DNA from: Thiodiazotropha sp050305635
Lineage (GTDB): Bacteria; Pseudomonadota; Gammaproteobacteria; Chromatiales; Chromatiaceae
Assembly (NCBI GenBank): GCA_050305635.1
Contig: JBNLFS010000034.1
Span: forward strand, 48,563 to 112,562
DNA length: 64,000 bases
Direction of reading: 5' to 3'
In this document: piece after piece, positions 9,159 to 18,800 of the stretch
Layout: every line of letters starts with the position of its first letter
How positions within the stretch are numbered: the first letter of the stretch is position 1
Made by a program: the position numbers and the translations under genes
Notes under the pieces: generated by a model
Seen by the model: only the letters and a program-made list of their open reading frames with translations
Told to the model about the DNA's origin: nothing
Database searches by the model: none

Positions 9159-11246
9159 ATGTCAGAAAAACTGAGCGAGACACAGCAGGAAATGGACTCC
9201 GGTGACGCAGAATCCCCGGCGCTGACCCGTCTGCCCTCGGGTATCCGGTTCGGCCGGGCCGTCTGCGGGGATCTGGAGCAGGCGGAGCAGCGGGAGTGGT
9301 GGCTGACGGACGGGCAGGGCGGTTATGCGGGGGGTACCCTGGCCGGCACCCTGACCCGGCGTTATCACGGCCTGTTGGTCTCCGCGGTTGTGCCGGACGA
9401 GCAACGACGACTGCTGGTGGCCAAGGCGGACGCCACCCTGGAGATCGCCGGACGCAGCTGGCCCCTGTTCACCAATCGCTGGTACGGAAACGTTATCGAG
9501 CCCGCCGGTTATCGGCTGCTGGAAGGTTTTCAACTCCTGGGCCGCATGCCCTGCTGGCATTTCGCTTGCGCGGAACAGCGCCTGGAAATGCGTGTCTGGA
9601 TGCCCGCCGAAGGCCGCACCAGCTACGTCGCCTATCGTTGCCGGGGGGGCTACGATACAACGCAAGCCGTAACCCTGTCGGTCAATCTCCTGACTAACCG
9701 CCGGGATCATCATGCAAACCAGCCGGTCAGCGCAACCACCGCCCGGGTCAGCGAGGACGGGGGGTGTATCCGGGTGGCATGGCCCGAGGGTGAAGTGCTT
9801 TACGTACATACCACCCGGGCCGGTTTCGAGCCTCAGCAACACTGGCATGAAGGGTTTCTGTTGAGCCGAGAAACCGACCGGGGATTGCCCGATATCGACA
9901 ACCATCTCTCCATCGGACGATTGGTATACGCCCTGAAACCCGACCAATGGGCCGGCTTTGCAATTTCCCTCGACCCAGACCATGCCTTCGATCTGGAATC
10001 CTCCATGCAGGCCTTTCTACAGAACGAGAACCGGTTGAGTCATCCTCCGGACCAGCCGCTGTTCGACCAGGCCCCGGACTGGGTACGCCAGCTGCTCTTG
10101 GCGGCGCAGGACTTCCCGGTCCAGCGCCCGCTGCCGAGCCACGCATCGAGGGCTTCGGTGATTGCCGGCTATCCCTGGTTTGCCGACTGGGGGCGGGACA
10201 CCATGATCGCGCTACCCGGGCTGACCCTGATCAGCGGTCAGCTGGAGCGGGCCCGGGCGATCCTCATGAGTTATGCGCAACTGGTGGATGGGGGGCAACT
10301 TCCCAATCGGCTGGGCCGGGCCGGGGAGGCGCCGGCCTACAACAGCGTGGATGCCGCCCTGTGGTATTTCGAGGCCTGGCGCGCCTATCTGGAAGCTCGG
10401 GATGATACGGATGCGCTGCGGCAGGTCTATCCGGTGTTGCAGGGGATCATCGAAGCCTATTCCGAGGGTACCCGTTACGGCATCGGCATGGATCCCCGGG
10501 ATGCCCTGTTGCATGCCGGGGAGCCGGGAACCCAACTCACCTGGATGGACGCCAAGGTGGGGAACTGGGTGGTCACGCCCCGCATCGGCAAGCCGGTGGA
10601 GGTGAACGCATTGTGGTACCACGCCCTGTGCTGCATGCAGGTGTTTGCTCAACGTCTCGATCAGTCCGATACCCCATACCGGGATCTGGCGCAGCGGGTG
10701 CGCACCGGATTCCAGCGTTTCCGTCAGCCGACAACCGGCGCCTTGTTCGATGTGCTCGATACGCCCTCCGGGGATGACCCGAAGCTGCGCCCCAACCAGA
10801 TCCTTGCGCTCAGCCTGGAGTATTCGCCCCTGGATCCGCAACACTGGCCCGGGGTGCTGCATGTGTGTGGACGGGAATTGCTCACCTCCTATGGATTGCG
10901 CTCCCTGAGTCCCCGGGACAAGGATTACCGTCATCATTACCAGGGTGGGGTTGCGGATCGTGACGGGGCCTATCACCAGGGAACGGTCTGGGCCTGGCTG
11001 CTGGGTCATTATGCCTGGGCGGAGTACCGGGTCAGCGGCGATGCCTGCTCAGCCCTGCGGCGTCTCGAGCCCCTGGCGGACCATCTGCATGATGCCGGTC
11101 TCGGTACGATCAGCGAGATTTTCGATGCCGATCCGCCGCATCGGCCGAGAGGGGCGCCCGCCCAGGCCTGGTCGGTGGTCTGTACCCTGCAGGCCTGGGT
11201 ACGCCTGCAACGGCAGGCACTCTCAGAGGGACCCTTCCAGGCGTGA
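9159..11246 (+). CDS. Amylo-alpha-1,6-glucosidase-type glycogen debranching enzyme (GH133)
   Basis: 695 residues with the two-domain plan of the archaeal/bacterial debranching family. The N-terminal domain carries WWLTDGQGGYAGGTL and RRYHGLLV (about residues 45-75). The C-terminal (alpha/alpha)6-barrel has WFADWGRDTMIALPGL near residue 343 and QGTVWAWLLGHY towards the end. It should hydrolyse alpha-1,6 branches of an alpha-glucan in the cytoplasm; no signal peptide is visible. I prefer the ATG at 9159 over the GTG at 9150. Its last codons overlap the GTG start of the GH63 gene by 4 nt, so the two are translationally coupled. Confidence 0.88.
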   Translation: MSEKLSETQQEMDSGDAESPALTRLPSGIRFGRAVCGDLEQAEQREWWLTDGQGGYAGGTLAGTLTRRYHGLLVSAVVPDEQRRLLVAKADATLEIAGRSWPLFTNRWYGNVIEPAGYRLLEGFQLLGRMPCWHFACAEQRLEMRVWMPAEGRTSYVAYRCRGGYDTTQAVTLSVNLLTNRRDHHANQPVSATTARVSEDGGCIRVAWPEGEVLYVHTTRAGFEPQQHWHEGFLLSRETDRGLPDIDNHLSIGRLVYALKPDQWAGFAISLDPDHAFDLESSMQAFLQNENRLSHPPDQPLFDQAPDWVRQLLLAAQDFPVQRPLPSHASRASVIAGYPWFADWGRDTMIALPGLTLISGQLERARAILMSYAQLVDGGQLPNRLGRAGEAPAYNSVDAALWYFEAWRAYLEARDDTDALRQVYPVLQGIIEAYSEGTRYGIGMDPRDALLHAGEPGTQLTWMDAKVGNWVVTPRIGKPVEVNALWYHALCCMQVFAQRLDQSDTPYRDLAQRVRTGFQRFRQPTTGALFDVLDTPSGDDPKLRPNQILALSLEYSPLDPQHWPGVLHVCGRELLTSYGLRSLSPRDKDYRHHYQGGVADRDGAYHQGTVWAWLLGHYAWAEYRVSGDACSALRRLEPLADHLHDAGLGTISEIFDADPPHRPRGAPAQAWSVVCTLQAWVRLQRQALSEGPFQA

Positions 11247-13951
11247 ACAAGCCAAACCCAGGAACATCCGGCGAAGAGCGCAAGCGCCTGGAGCATCAGT
11301 CCCGTGGAACCGTGAACTGGCGGCTATGGGGGCCCTATCTGGCGGAGCGGGCCTGGGGCACGGTGCGCGAAGACTACAGCCCTGATGGCAGCGCCTGGGA
11401 GTACTTCGACCATGATCAGGCGCGTTCCAGGGCCTATCGCTGGAGTGAGGACGGCCTGGGCGGACTGTGCGACGAACAGCAGCGCCTGTGTTTCGCCCTG
11501 GCCCTGTGGAACGGCCAGGATCCCTTTCTCAAGGAGCGCGCCTTTGGCCTGACCGGAAATCAGGGTAACCGGGGCGAGGACGTCAAGGAGTACTATTTCT
11601 ACACCGATGCGACCCCGAGTCACAGCTGGCTGCGCTATCTCTACAAGTATCCCCAGCAGGCCTATCCCTACCAGGCTCTGGTGGATGAGAACCTGCGCCG
11701 GGGACGCGGTGATCCGCCCTTCAATCTGCTCGATACCGGGGTACTCGATGAGGGTCGTTACTGGGACGTGGATGTCTGTTACGCCAAGGCGGCGCCGGAT
11801 CGGATCAAGATCCGAATCCGGGTGCGCAACTGCGGAGACCGGCCGGCGGAGCTGCAGCTGATTCCACAGTTGTGGTTCCGCAATACCTGGTCCTGGAACC
11901 CGGACGAGCAACCGGTCAAGCCTCAGCTATCACGGGTCGACCCGCCTGCCGGTGCCCACTGGAGCGTGTGTGCCGATCACCCGGAGTTGGGAACCTATCA
12001 TCTCTACGGGGAACAACAGGCGGAGTTGTTGTTCACGGAAAACGAAACCAACGCCCAAAGGTTGTGGGGGCTGCCTGCCGAAACCCCCTACGTCAAGGAC
12101 GCCTTTCACCGACACATCGTGTCCGAAGAGCAAGGCACCGTTAATCCCCAACCGAACGGAACCAAATTCGGCGCCCGTTATCGATTGATGATCGCCCCGG
12201 GGGAGATCCATCAGGTCGACCTGGTACTCAGCGCCGCGGCTCTTGAGCGGCCGTTTGCCGAAATCGAGCGGGTACTGGCGTTACGCCGCTCCGAGGCGGA
12301 CATGTTCTATGACGACCTGCTGCCGGAGGCGGGTCTCGAGGATCACCGGATCATGCGCCAGGCCCTGGCGGGGATGATCTGGAACAAACAGTACTTTCAC
12401 TATGACGTGCTGCAGTGGCTGAACGGGGATCGGCACGCACCGCCGCAGGTGCGCAAGTCAGGACGCAATGCCCAATGGCGTCACCTGAACGCCGCGGACG
12501 TGCTGAGCATGCCGGACACCTGGGAATACCCCTGGTTCGCGGCCTGGGATCTGGCCTTTCATACTGTGGCTATGGCCCTGGTCGATGTGGATTTCGCCAA
12601 GCGCCAGCTGGAACTGCTGCTTGGGGAAAACTATCTGCATCCCAACGGCCAGATACCCGCCTACGAGTGGTCCTTCAGTGATGTGAACCCGCCGGTGCAT
12701 GCCTGGGCCGCGCTGAAGATGTTTCGTGCGGAGCGCATGCAGAGTGGGCAGGGCGATCGGCGTTTCCTGCAACGGGTGTTCCATAAACTGCTGCTCAACT
12801 ACGCCTGGTGGATCAATCGCAAGGACCGCTTCGGTCAGAATCTGTTCGAAGGGGGCTTTCTGGGGCTGGACAACATTTCCGTGTACGACCGCTCCAAACC
12901 CCTGCCGCCGGGTTTTACCCTGAAGCAGGCGGATGCCACCGGCTGGATGGCCATGTTCGCCCTCAACATGACCATGATGGCTCTGGAGCTGGCGATCGAT
13001 GATTCCGATTACGAAAACATCGCGATTCAGAGCTACAAGCAGTTTCTGGCGATTGCCAAGGCGATCAGTGGCGGAGACGGGCAGGGCAGCTCTCTGTGGG
13101 ATCCGGACGCCGGCTTCTTCAAGGATCTGCTGATCGCTCCGGACGGCTCCCATCACCGCATCGACGTCTACTCCTGGGTCGGCCTGATCCCCCTGTTCGC
13201 CACCGAGGTGGTCGATGCCCGCCTGCTGCGGGCGGTGCCCCGATTCCGGGAGATTCTCAGGGAGCACAAGCTCGGACTGTTTCAGGGCAGTTACGTGTGC
13301 GCCTGTCCGGAGTGGGAGAACGAACAGGGCGAGCACCTGCTGGCCCTGGTGGATCACTCCATGCTGCCGCGTATCCTCAACCGGCTGCTGCATGAAGATG
13401 AGTTTCTCTCACCCTACGGGGTGCGCAGCCTGAGCAAGCAGCATGAACATCTCCAGGATCTGGGGGATCTGCCCGGGATCGGACGTACCCGTATCCGCTA
13501 TGTACCGGGTGAATCCGAAAGCAGTCTCTTCGGCGGCAACTCGAACTGGCGCGGACCGGTCTGGCTACCCACCAACTATGCCCTGGTGCAGGCCTTGGAG
13601 AAATACCACCGCTTTCTTGGAGACCGCTTCAAATTCCAGGTGCCCTGCCGGCCCGGCGAATCGCTCACTCTGCTGGAGATTGCCAGCCTGATTGCGGATC
13701 GTCTGGTCGACCTTTACCGCCGGGACGATCAGGGCCGGATTCCCGCCCTGCGCCGGGACAGCCCGTTCCAAACCGACGCGAGCTGGCAAAGCCTCAATCT
13801 CTTTTATGAATACTTTCATGCCGAAACCGGCCAGGGTCTTGGTGCCGCCCACCAGACCGGGTGGACCGGTCTGCTGGCCAACCTGGTGATGCGCCGCTAC
13901 CGCCGGGATATCCCCGTGTTCCTTGGCGAAGACGAGTCACACAGTCTCTGA
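11243..13951 (+). CDS. GH63-family glucosidase
   Basis: 902 residues, cytoplasmic by lack of a signal. The C-terminal half is a GH63-like (alpha/alpha)6 barrel with TWEYPWFAAWDLAFH near residue 433 and GGNSNWRGPVWLPTNY near 763, positions where GH63 enzymes hold their acid/base residues. The N-terminal domain has GTVREDYSPDGSAWEYFDHD, typical of large bacterial GH63-like proteins. Family members are inverting alpha-glucosidases (processing glucosidase I, YgjK-like, glucosyl-/mannosylglycerate hydrolases); the substrate here is not clear. Coupling to the debranching enzyme suggests a shared alpha-glucan, glycogen or compatible-solute pathway. Confidence 0.85.
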   Translation: MNKPNPGTSGEERKRLEHQSRGTVNWRLWGPYLAERAWGTVREDYSPDGSAWEYFDHDQARSRAYRWSEDGLGGLCDEQQRLCFALALWNGQDPFLKERAFGLTGNQGNRGEDVKEYYFYTDATPSHSWLRYLYKYPQQAYPYQALVDENLRRGRGDPPFNLLDTGVLDEGRYWDVDVCYAKAAPDRIKIRIRVRNCGDRPAELQLIPQLWFRNTWSWNPDEQPVKPQLSRVDPPAGAHWSVCADHPELGTYHLYGEQQAELLFTENETNAQRLWGLPAETPYVKDAFHRHIVSEEQGTVNPQPNGTKFGARYRLMIAPGEIHQVDLVLSAAALERPFAEIERVLALRRSEADMFYDDLLPEAGLEDHRIMRQALAGMIWNKQYFHYDVLQWLNGDRHAPPQVRKSGRNAQWRHLNAADVLSMPDTWEYPWFAAWDLAFHTVAMALVDVDFAKRQLELLLGENYLHPNGQIPAYEWSFSDVNPPVHAWAALKMFRAERMQSGQGDRRFLQRVFHKLLLNYAWWINRKDRFGQNLFEGGFLGLDNISVYDRSKPLPPGFTLKQADATGWMAMFALNMTMMALELAIDDSDYENIAIQSYKQFLAIAKAISGGDGQGSSLWDPDAGFFKDLLIAPDGSHHRIDVYSWVGLIPLFATEVVDARLLRAVPRFREILREHKLGLFQGSYVCACPEWENEQGEHLLALVDHSMLPRILNRLLHEDEFLSPYGVRSLSKQHEHLQDLGDLPGIGRTRIRYVPGESESSLFGGNSNWRGPVWLPTNYALVQALEKYHRFLGDRFKFQVPCRPGESLTLLEIASLIADRLVDLYRRDDQGRIPALRRDSPFQTDASWQSLNLFYEYFHAETGQGLGAAHQTGWTGLLANLVMRRYRRDIPVFLGEDESHSL

Positions 13952-14122
13952 GTTCAACCCGAATGGCACTCGATTCGAGAATTGGGTAGTGGAGTGAAAA
14001 GTATTGAGCTGTGAGTGATGAGTTTTGAGTTTATGTGTTCGCTACGCTCTCGGATTCAATAGCCATATCTCTGGCCCTACCTAGGAACATCTTTCAAGCG
14101 ATTGATTTCATGAATGTGCGGT

Positions 14123-14154
14123 TCCCGGGTTCCACTGCGTTGCACCCGGGCTAC
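14123..14154. repeat. REP-like palindrome, copy 1
   Basis: TCCCGGGTT...CACCCGGGCTAC forms an imperfect hairpin. Related copies occur at 14201, 14254, 38823, 44804 and 44919. Together with the copy at 14201 it bounds a longer composite repeat that recurs in inverted orientation at 38766-38854. Confidence 0.8.
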
Positions 14155-14200
14155 CGGGTGATGGTCGCGCCTCGTGAGATTCCCGTGTCTCCCGAGCAGC

Positions 14201-14232
14201 GTAGCCCGGGTGCAACGCAGGGGAACCCGGGA
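14201..14232. repeat. REP-like palindrome, copy 2
   Basis: GTAGCCCGGGTGCAACGC...AACCCGGGA, the inverse orientation of copy 1. The 46 bp between the two copies are also conserved at the second composite locus. Confidence 0.8.
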
Positions 14233-14253
14233 ACGACCCTCCGTAGTTGCGGG

Positions 14254-14278
14254 GGGTGCAGCGAAGCGGAACCCGGGA
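14254..14278. repeat. REP-like palindrome, copy 3, with flanking direct repeats
   Basis: GGGTGCAGCGAAGCGGAACCCGGGA is a partial copy lacking the GTAGC end. It is flanked by two near-identical direct repeats of the form CCCTCCG(T/G)AGTTGC(G/A)GGG at about 14236-14254 and 14284-14302. The whole 487-bp gap 13952-14438 holds these repeats and no gene. Confidence 0.65.
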
Positions 14279-14438
14279 GCAACCCTCCGGAGTTGCAGGG
14301 AAGGTTATTTACACCGCTCATGAGGATATCCGAGGAAGTAATGACCCCATAGGAGCGATCGTTTTGCTTTCATCGCGCGGCCTGTTTAGGGTGCTACCCA
14401 TTGACTCTGGCCCACTTCATCAGCAGGAGGTTTATTTC

Positions 14439-15605
14439 ATGAAGTACGGTCCTCGCGAGATCACCACGCCTTTCCGCCCCATTCCCTTGGAGGTGCCGGA
14501 GGGGATGAAGCCGAACGAGTTTTTCAACAGTACGGAAAACCTCAACGACCTGGTGCACAACAACGGTCTGCTGGTGAACCCGGAAAACCTCCTGCTCTAC
14601 CGCAAGGCCCTGGGCCACAGTACCGAATTCGATACCTCGATCATCTACAACACTTCCAAGGTGATTCTCAATCCTCTGGGCCGACCGGTGCGCCGCACCC
14701 AGGTGCCTGGGGAAGTGCGGCACGTGTGGAACCGCATGAACCAGATCATCATCGAGTACATGCTGGAGCGTTACCCCGATCCCAACGAACATCTGGTGCT
14801 GGCCGGTGAAGCCAGCCTGGATGCCACCTGGCCCCTCACTTCGCCGGGGGTGCCCAGTATCCGCATGCTGCACAACCATTTCATCGTGTTTCCCATGGAT
14901 CAGCTGCGCAAGGCGGAGATCGCCAACCCCGACAATCCCAACCTGACTGACGGCGGGCAGCACAGCCTCTTCCAATCCTATATGCGGGACGTCTACCGGG
15001 AGTTTTTCGAAAAGGCCCTGGATCTCAAGGTGCTCAAGAGCATCAGCTCCGACGAATCCGGCATGCGCCTGACCGGCTATCCCCAGGGGTTGCCCTGCTG
15101 GGAGATCCGCGGCGGCGAACATGCCTTGAAGAACATCCGTTTCTGGCATGAATACGATGCCATTCTGGAGGGTTTCATCGATTTCTACCGAACCTTTTTC
15201 AGCCAGGTGTCGACCCGAAACGCACCCATGCCGAAAGATGTCTATTACCCGGATCAGGTGGAATCGGTGCTACTGTTCAATAACGACTTTCTGGGCACTG
15301 CTAAGAAGGTGCGCGAGCGCTGTATCATCGATGCGAAATACGCCAATTCGATCCGTTGGCAACCGGCCTTCAAACAACTCATCTATCGCAACGAGGAGGG
15401 TAAGCTGATCGTCACCATCAGCCAGAACTCCATCGGCAATGCGATAACTGAATTGCTCGGCGTGGTGGTCAAACGGGTGCCGGACACCGAGGCCTACGAA
15501 CAGGCCGAACCGGCCCTGCTGGAAAAACTGCTGGAGGTCCGCAACCGCCTTGTGGAAGCGGATCTGGGTGAGGGAATCGGTACGGAATACTGGCCGGCCT
15601 CCTGA
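14439..15605 (+). CDS. Unrecognised 388-aa cytoplasmic protein with HNHFIVFP motif
   Basis: I do not recognise this family. The frame is open from 14247, but an AGGAGG with 8-nt spacing precedes the ATG at 14439, so that start is clear. No signal peptide or membrane span is visible. A conserved-looking core reads PSIRMLHNHFIVFP, and the segment RRTQVPGEVRHVWNRMNQII precedes it. The H-N-H-F...P pattern loosely recalls HIT/GalT nucleotidyltransferases, but the classical HxHxH is absent, so this is only a hint. A later stretch GGEHALKNIRFWHEYDAI is polar and helical. It lies alone between repeat-rich DNA and the sensor-kinase gene. Confidence 0.75.
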   Translation: MKYGPREITTPFRPIPLEVPEGMKPNEFFNSTENLNDLVHNNGLLVNPENLLLYRKALGHSTEFDTSIIYNTSKVILNPLGRPVRRTQVPGEVRHVWNRMNQIIIEYMLERYPDPNEHLVLAGEASLDATWPLTSPGVPSIRMLHNHFIVFPMDQLRKAEIANPDNPNLTDGGQHSLFQSYMRDVYREFFEKALDLKVLKSISSDESGMRLTGYPQGLPCWEIRGGEHALKNIRFWHEYDAILEGFIDFYRTFFSQVSTRNAPMPKDVYYPDQVESVLLFNNDFLGTAKKVRERCIIDAKYANSIRWQPAFKQLIYRNEEGKLIVTISQNSIGNAITELLGVVVKRVPDTEAYEQAEPALLEKLLEVRNRLVEADLGEGIGTEYWPAS

Positions 15606-15824
15606 TCCAGATCAGGGGTCGGTGAACCGACACTGGCTTTCTACACTGTTCCTGCCTTAAATTGTAAAATCAAGACACAACCTGCACGCTGCTGACCCGG
15701 GGCAGACGGCGGTCATCACTATCTGAGGCAAAGGGGGAGAGGCACGGTGCGTCACAAGTCTGTGAAAGGGACATCCAACGATTGCCTCAGACAGGCATGT
15801 GGATAAGGCCAGGGATCGGTCTTC

Positions 15825-18800
15825 GTGTTCAGACAACTCATTCGGCTCACCGTCCTGATTCTCATCTGTGCTTTATCCGGGCGCCTGTCTGCCGGGACCG
15901 CTGAGACCGGGAACGGGCTTGAACCCACGGACACGACCCGCACCGATCCGGATGGGACCCTGGTAATCGCGGGAAGCTGGAATCTGCCCCCCTTCAGCCA
16001 GCTGGACAGCGCCGGTCGACCGACGGGAATCGGGGTGGATATTTGGGAATTATGGGCTCAGAGGACCGGCCATAAAATCCGTTTCCGGCTCTCCAACCTG
16101 CTGGACTCCCTGGAGGACCTCAAGCAGGGGCGGGCGGATTTTCACATGGGACTCTATGCCTCTTCGCAACGCAGCGAATGGCTCGCATTCTCAAAACCTT
16201 ACTTGAGTGTGCCCGCGACACTCTATTTTCGTCCCAGTGGAGATCGTCCGACGCGCCTGGCCGATCTCGATGGCAAGCGCATCGGTATCCTGGGACCCCC
16301 GCCCAAGACCTTGTTCACCCAACAGCTGCCCCAGGCCGAAGCGTTGGTCTACGAAAACATCCCGCGCATGATCGAGGCCATGGATCAGCATGCCATCGAG
16401 GGTTTCATCGCGGACCGCCCTTCCACCGAGATAATCCTGTTGCGACAGGGGCGGCGGGGAGATTTCGTTCCCTTGTCACGGGATCTTTACCAGGCCGAGT
16501 TACGGGTCGGTGTGAAGAAGACAAACCCCGATCTGTTGGCGGTTATCGAACAGGGCCTGGATCGGCTCACCCGGGACGAACTGGAGGCGATTCTCGGCCG
16601 TTGGTTGGGGGCCGGTGTCGACTACGGCCAGTTCCTGCCCCGATACGACTCGGTGGGACTGACACACAAGGAGAAGGCCTGGGTCAAACAGCATCCGGTA
16701 CTGAGAATCGCGGTCGATCCCATCTTCGCCCCCTATGAATTCATTGATGATCAGCACAACCACCAGGGGATTTCCGCGGATTTTCTCAGCCTGCTGGGAC
16801 ATCGTCTCGGCCTGGAATTTCGCCTGATCCCAACCACAGACTGGGATCAATCGGTACAACTCGGCTATGACAAGCAGGTGGATCTCCTGCCCATGATCAA
16901 TCGCACCAAGGAGCGGGAGCAGCATCTGATTTTTACCGATGCCTATTTTCTCTCCCGCCGGGTGATTATCACACGGGGGCTGCGCAGTGACCTGAACAGC
17001 GAAGCGGAACTGGCCGGCAAACGCCTGGCCCTGCCCGCTGGCTACTCGATTAACGACGTCATCGCCCGGGAGCATCCCGATGTCACGATCGTCGAAGTGC
17101 CGGATATCCCCGCCGCCCTGCTCAAGGTCTCGGAAGGAACCGCGGACGCCACCATTCTGAGTATCGGCGTGGCCGGTTACTGGATAGAGCGCAACGAGAT
17201 CAGCAATCTACGGATCACCAGCAACTACGGTCAACCGAGCGTGCTCGCCATGGCCGTGCGTAACGACTGGCCCGAACTGGCCGCGATCCTGCAAAAGGGC
17301 CTGGACAGCATCAACGACGAGGAGCGCCAGCAAATCCGGCACCGCTGGATCACGCTCAGTCCGGGCGACATACCCAGTACCAACAATCACAAGGTGAGTC
17401 TCGATCTGAGTGTCAAGGAGTGGTCTTGGCTGTCCAAGCACTCCAGTATCCGGCTTGGCATCGATCCGAACTGGGAACCCATCGAGTATGTCGACCTGGA
17501 GGGTGAATATCGGGGCATCTCCTCGCGCTTCATGAAGCGCCTCAGCGAGATCATCGGTATCGGACTTTCCCTGGAACCCAATCTGACCTGGCAGCAGGTG
17601 ATGCAGAAGGCGGAAGCCGGTGAGGTCGATGTGCTGCCCGCCATAACCCCGTCACCGGAGCGGATGCTTTACCTGAATTTCACCGAGCCTTACCTGCAGT
17701 CACCGATCATGATCTTCAACCGCAAGAACGCACCTCTGTTGACCGGCCTGCCCGAACTCAAGGGACAGCGGGTCGCTGTGGTCAAGAATTATGTGGTGGA
17801 GGAGAACCTGAAACGGGATCGGCCTGATCTGGATCTGTTTGCATTCACCACGGCGGAGCAGGCGCTGCGGGCTCTGGCGGCGGGCAAGGTGGATGCCTAT
17901 GTCGGCAATCTCACCATAGGCAGCTTTCTTATCGACAGCCTGGGACTGAGTAATCTCAAGGTGGCGGCTCCCACACCCTATAACAGCACGCTGTCGATCG
18001 GCGTACGCAAGGACAGCCCTGAGCTGTTGAGCATCCTGGAGAAGGCCCTGGCCTCCATCGGTGAGGACGAGCGTCGCGCGATGCGCCAGGAATCCCTGGC
18101 GATTCGCTACGAAGTCGAGGTGAACTACACCCTGCTGTGGCAGGTGATCGGCGGTGCCTCGGTGCTGCTGTTTCTGAGTTTTCTTTGGCTCGCGCAAACC
18201 CGCAGACAAAAGCAGGCGCTTGCCGCCGCCAAAGCGGAAGCGGACCAGGCCAACCAGTTCAAGAGCTATTTTCTGGCCAACATGAGCCATGAGATCCGCA
18301 CCCCCATGAACGCTATTGTCGGGTTCGGCCATCTGGCGCTGCAGACCGAACTTTCCCTGCGCCAACGTCACTACATCGAAAAGATTCAGGTGTCGGCCAA
18401 TGCACTGCTGAACGTGATCAATGACGTACTTGATTTCTCCAAGATCGAAGCCGGCAAACTGGATATCGAACAGGTCTCTTTTTCCCTCGGCGAAGTGTTG
18501 GATAATCTGGTCAGCATCAATGCGATCCGGGCTGAGGAAAAGGGTCTGGAGCTGCTGCTTCAGCAGGACCTGCAGGTGCCTGACAAGCTGATCGGCGATC
18601 CCCTTCGCCTGGGACAGGTGCTGGTCAACCTAGTGTCCAACGCCATCAAGTTCACGGAAAAGGGCGAGGTGACCATCCTGGTCAGCGAGGTGGACCGTGA
18701 AGACGAACAGGTGCGCCTGAAATTCAGTATCGAGGATACGGGGATCGGTATCCCGCGTGATCAGGTCGAGCGGTTGTTCGATGCCTTTACCCAATTGGAC

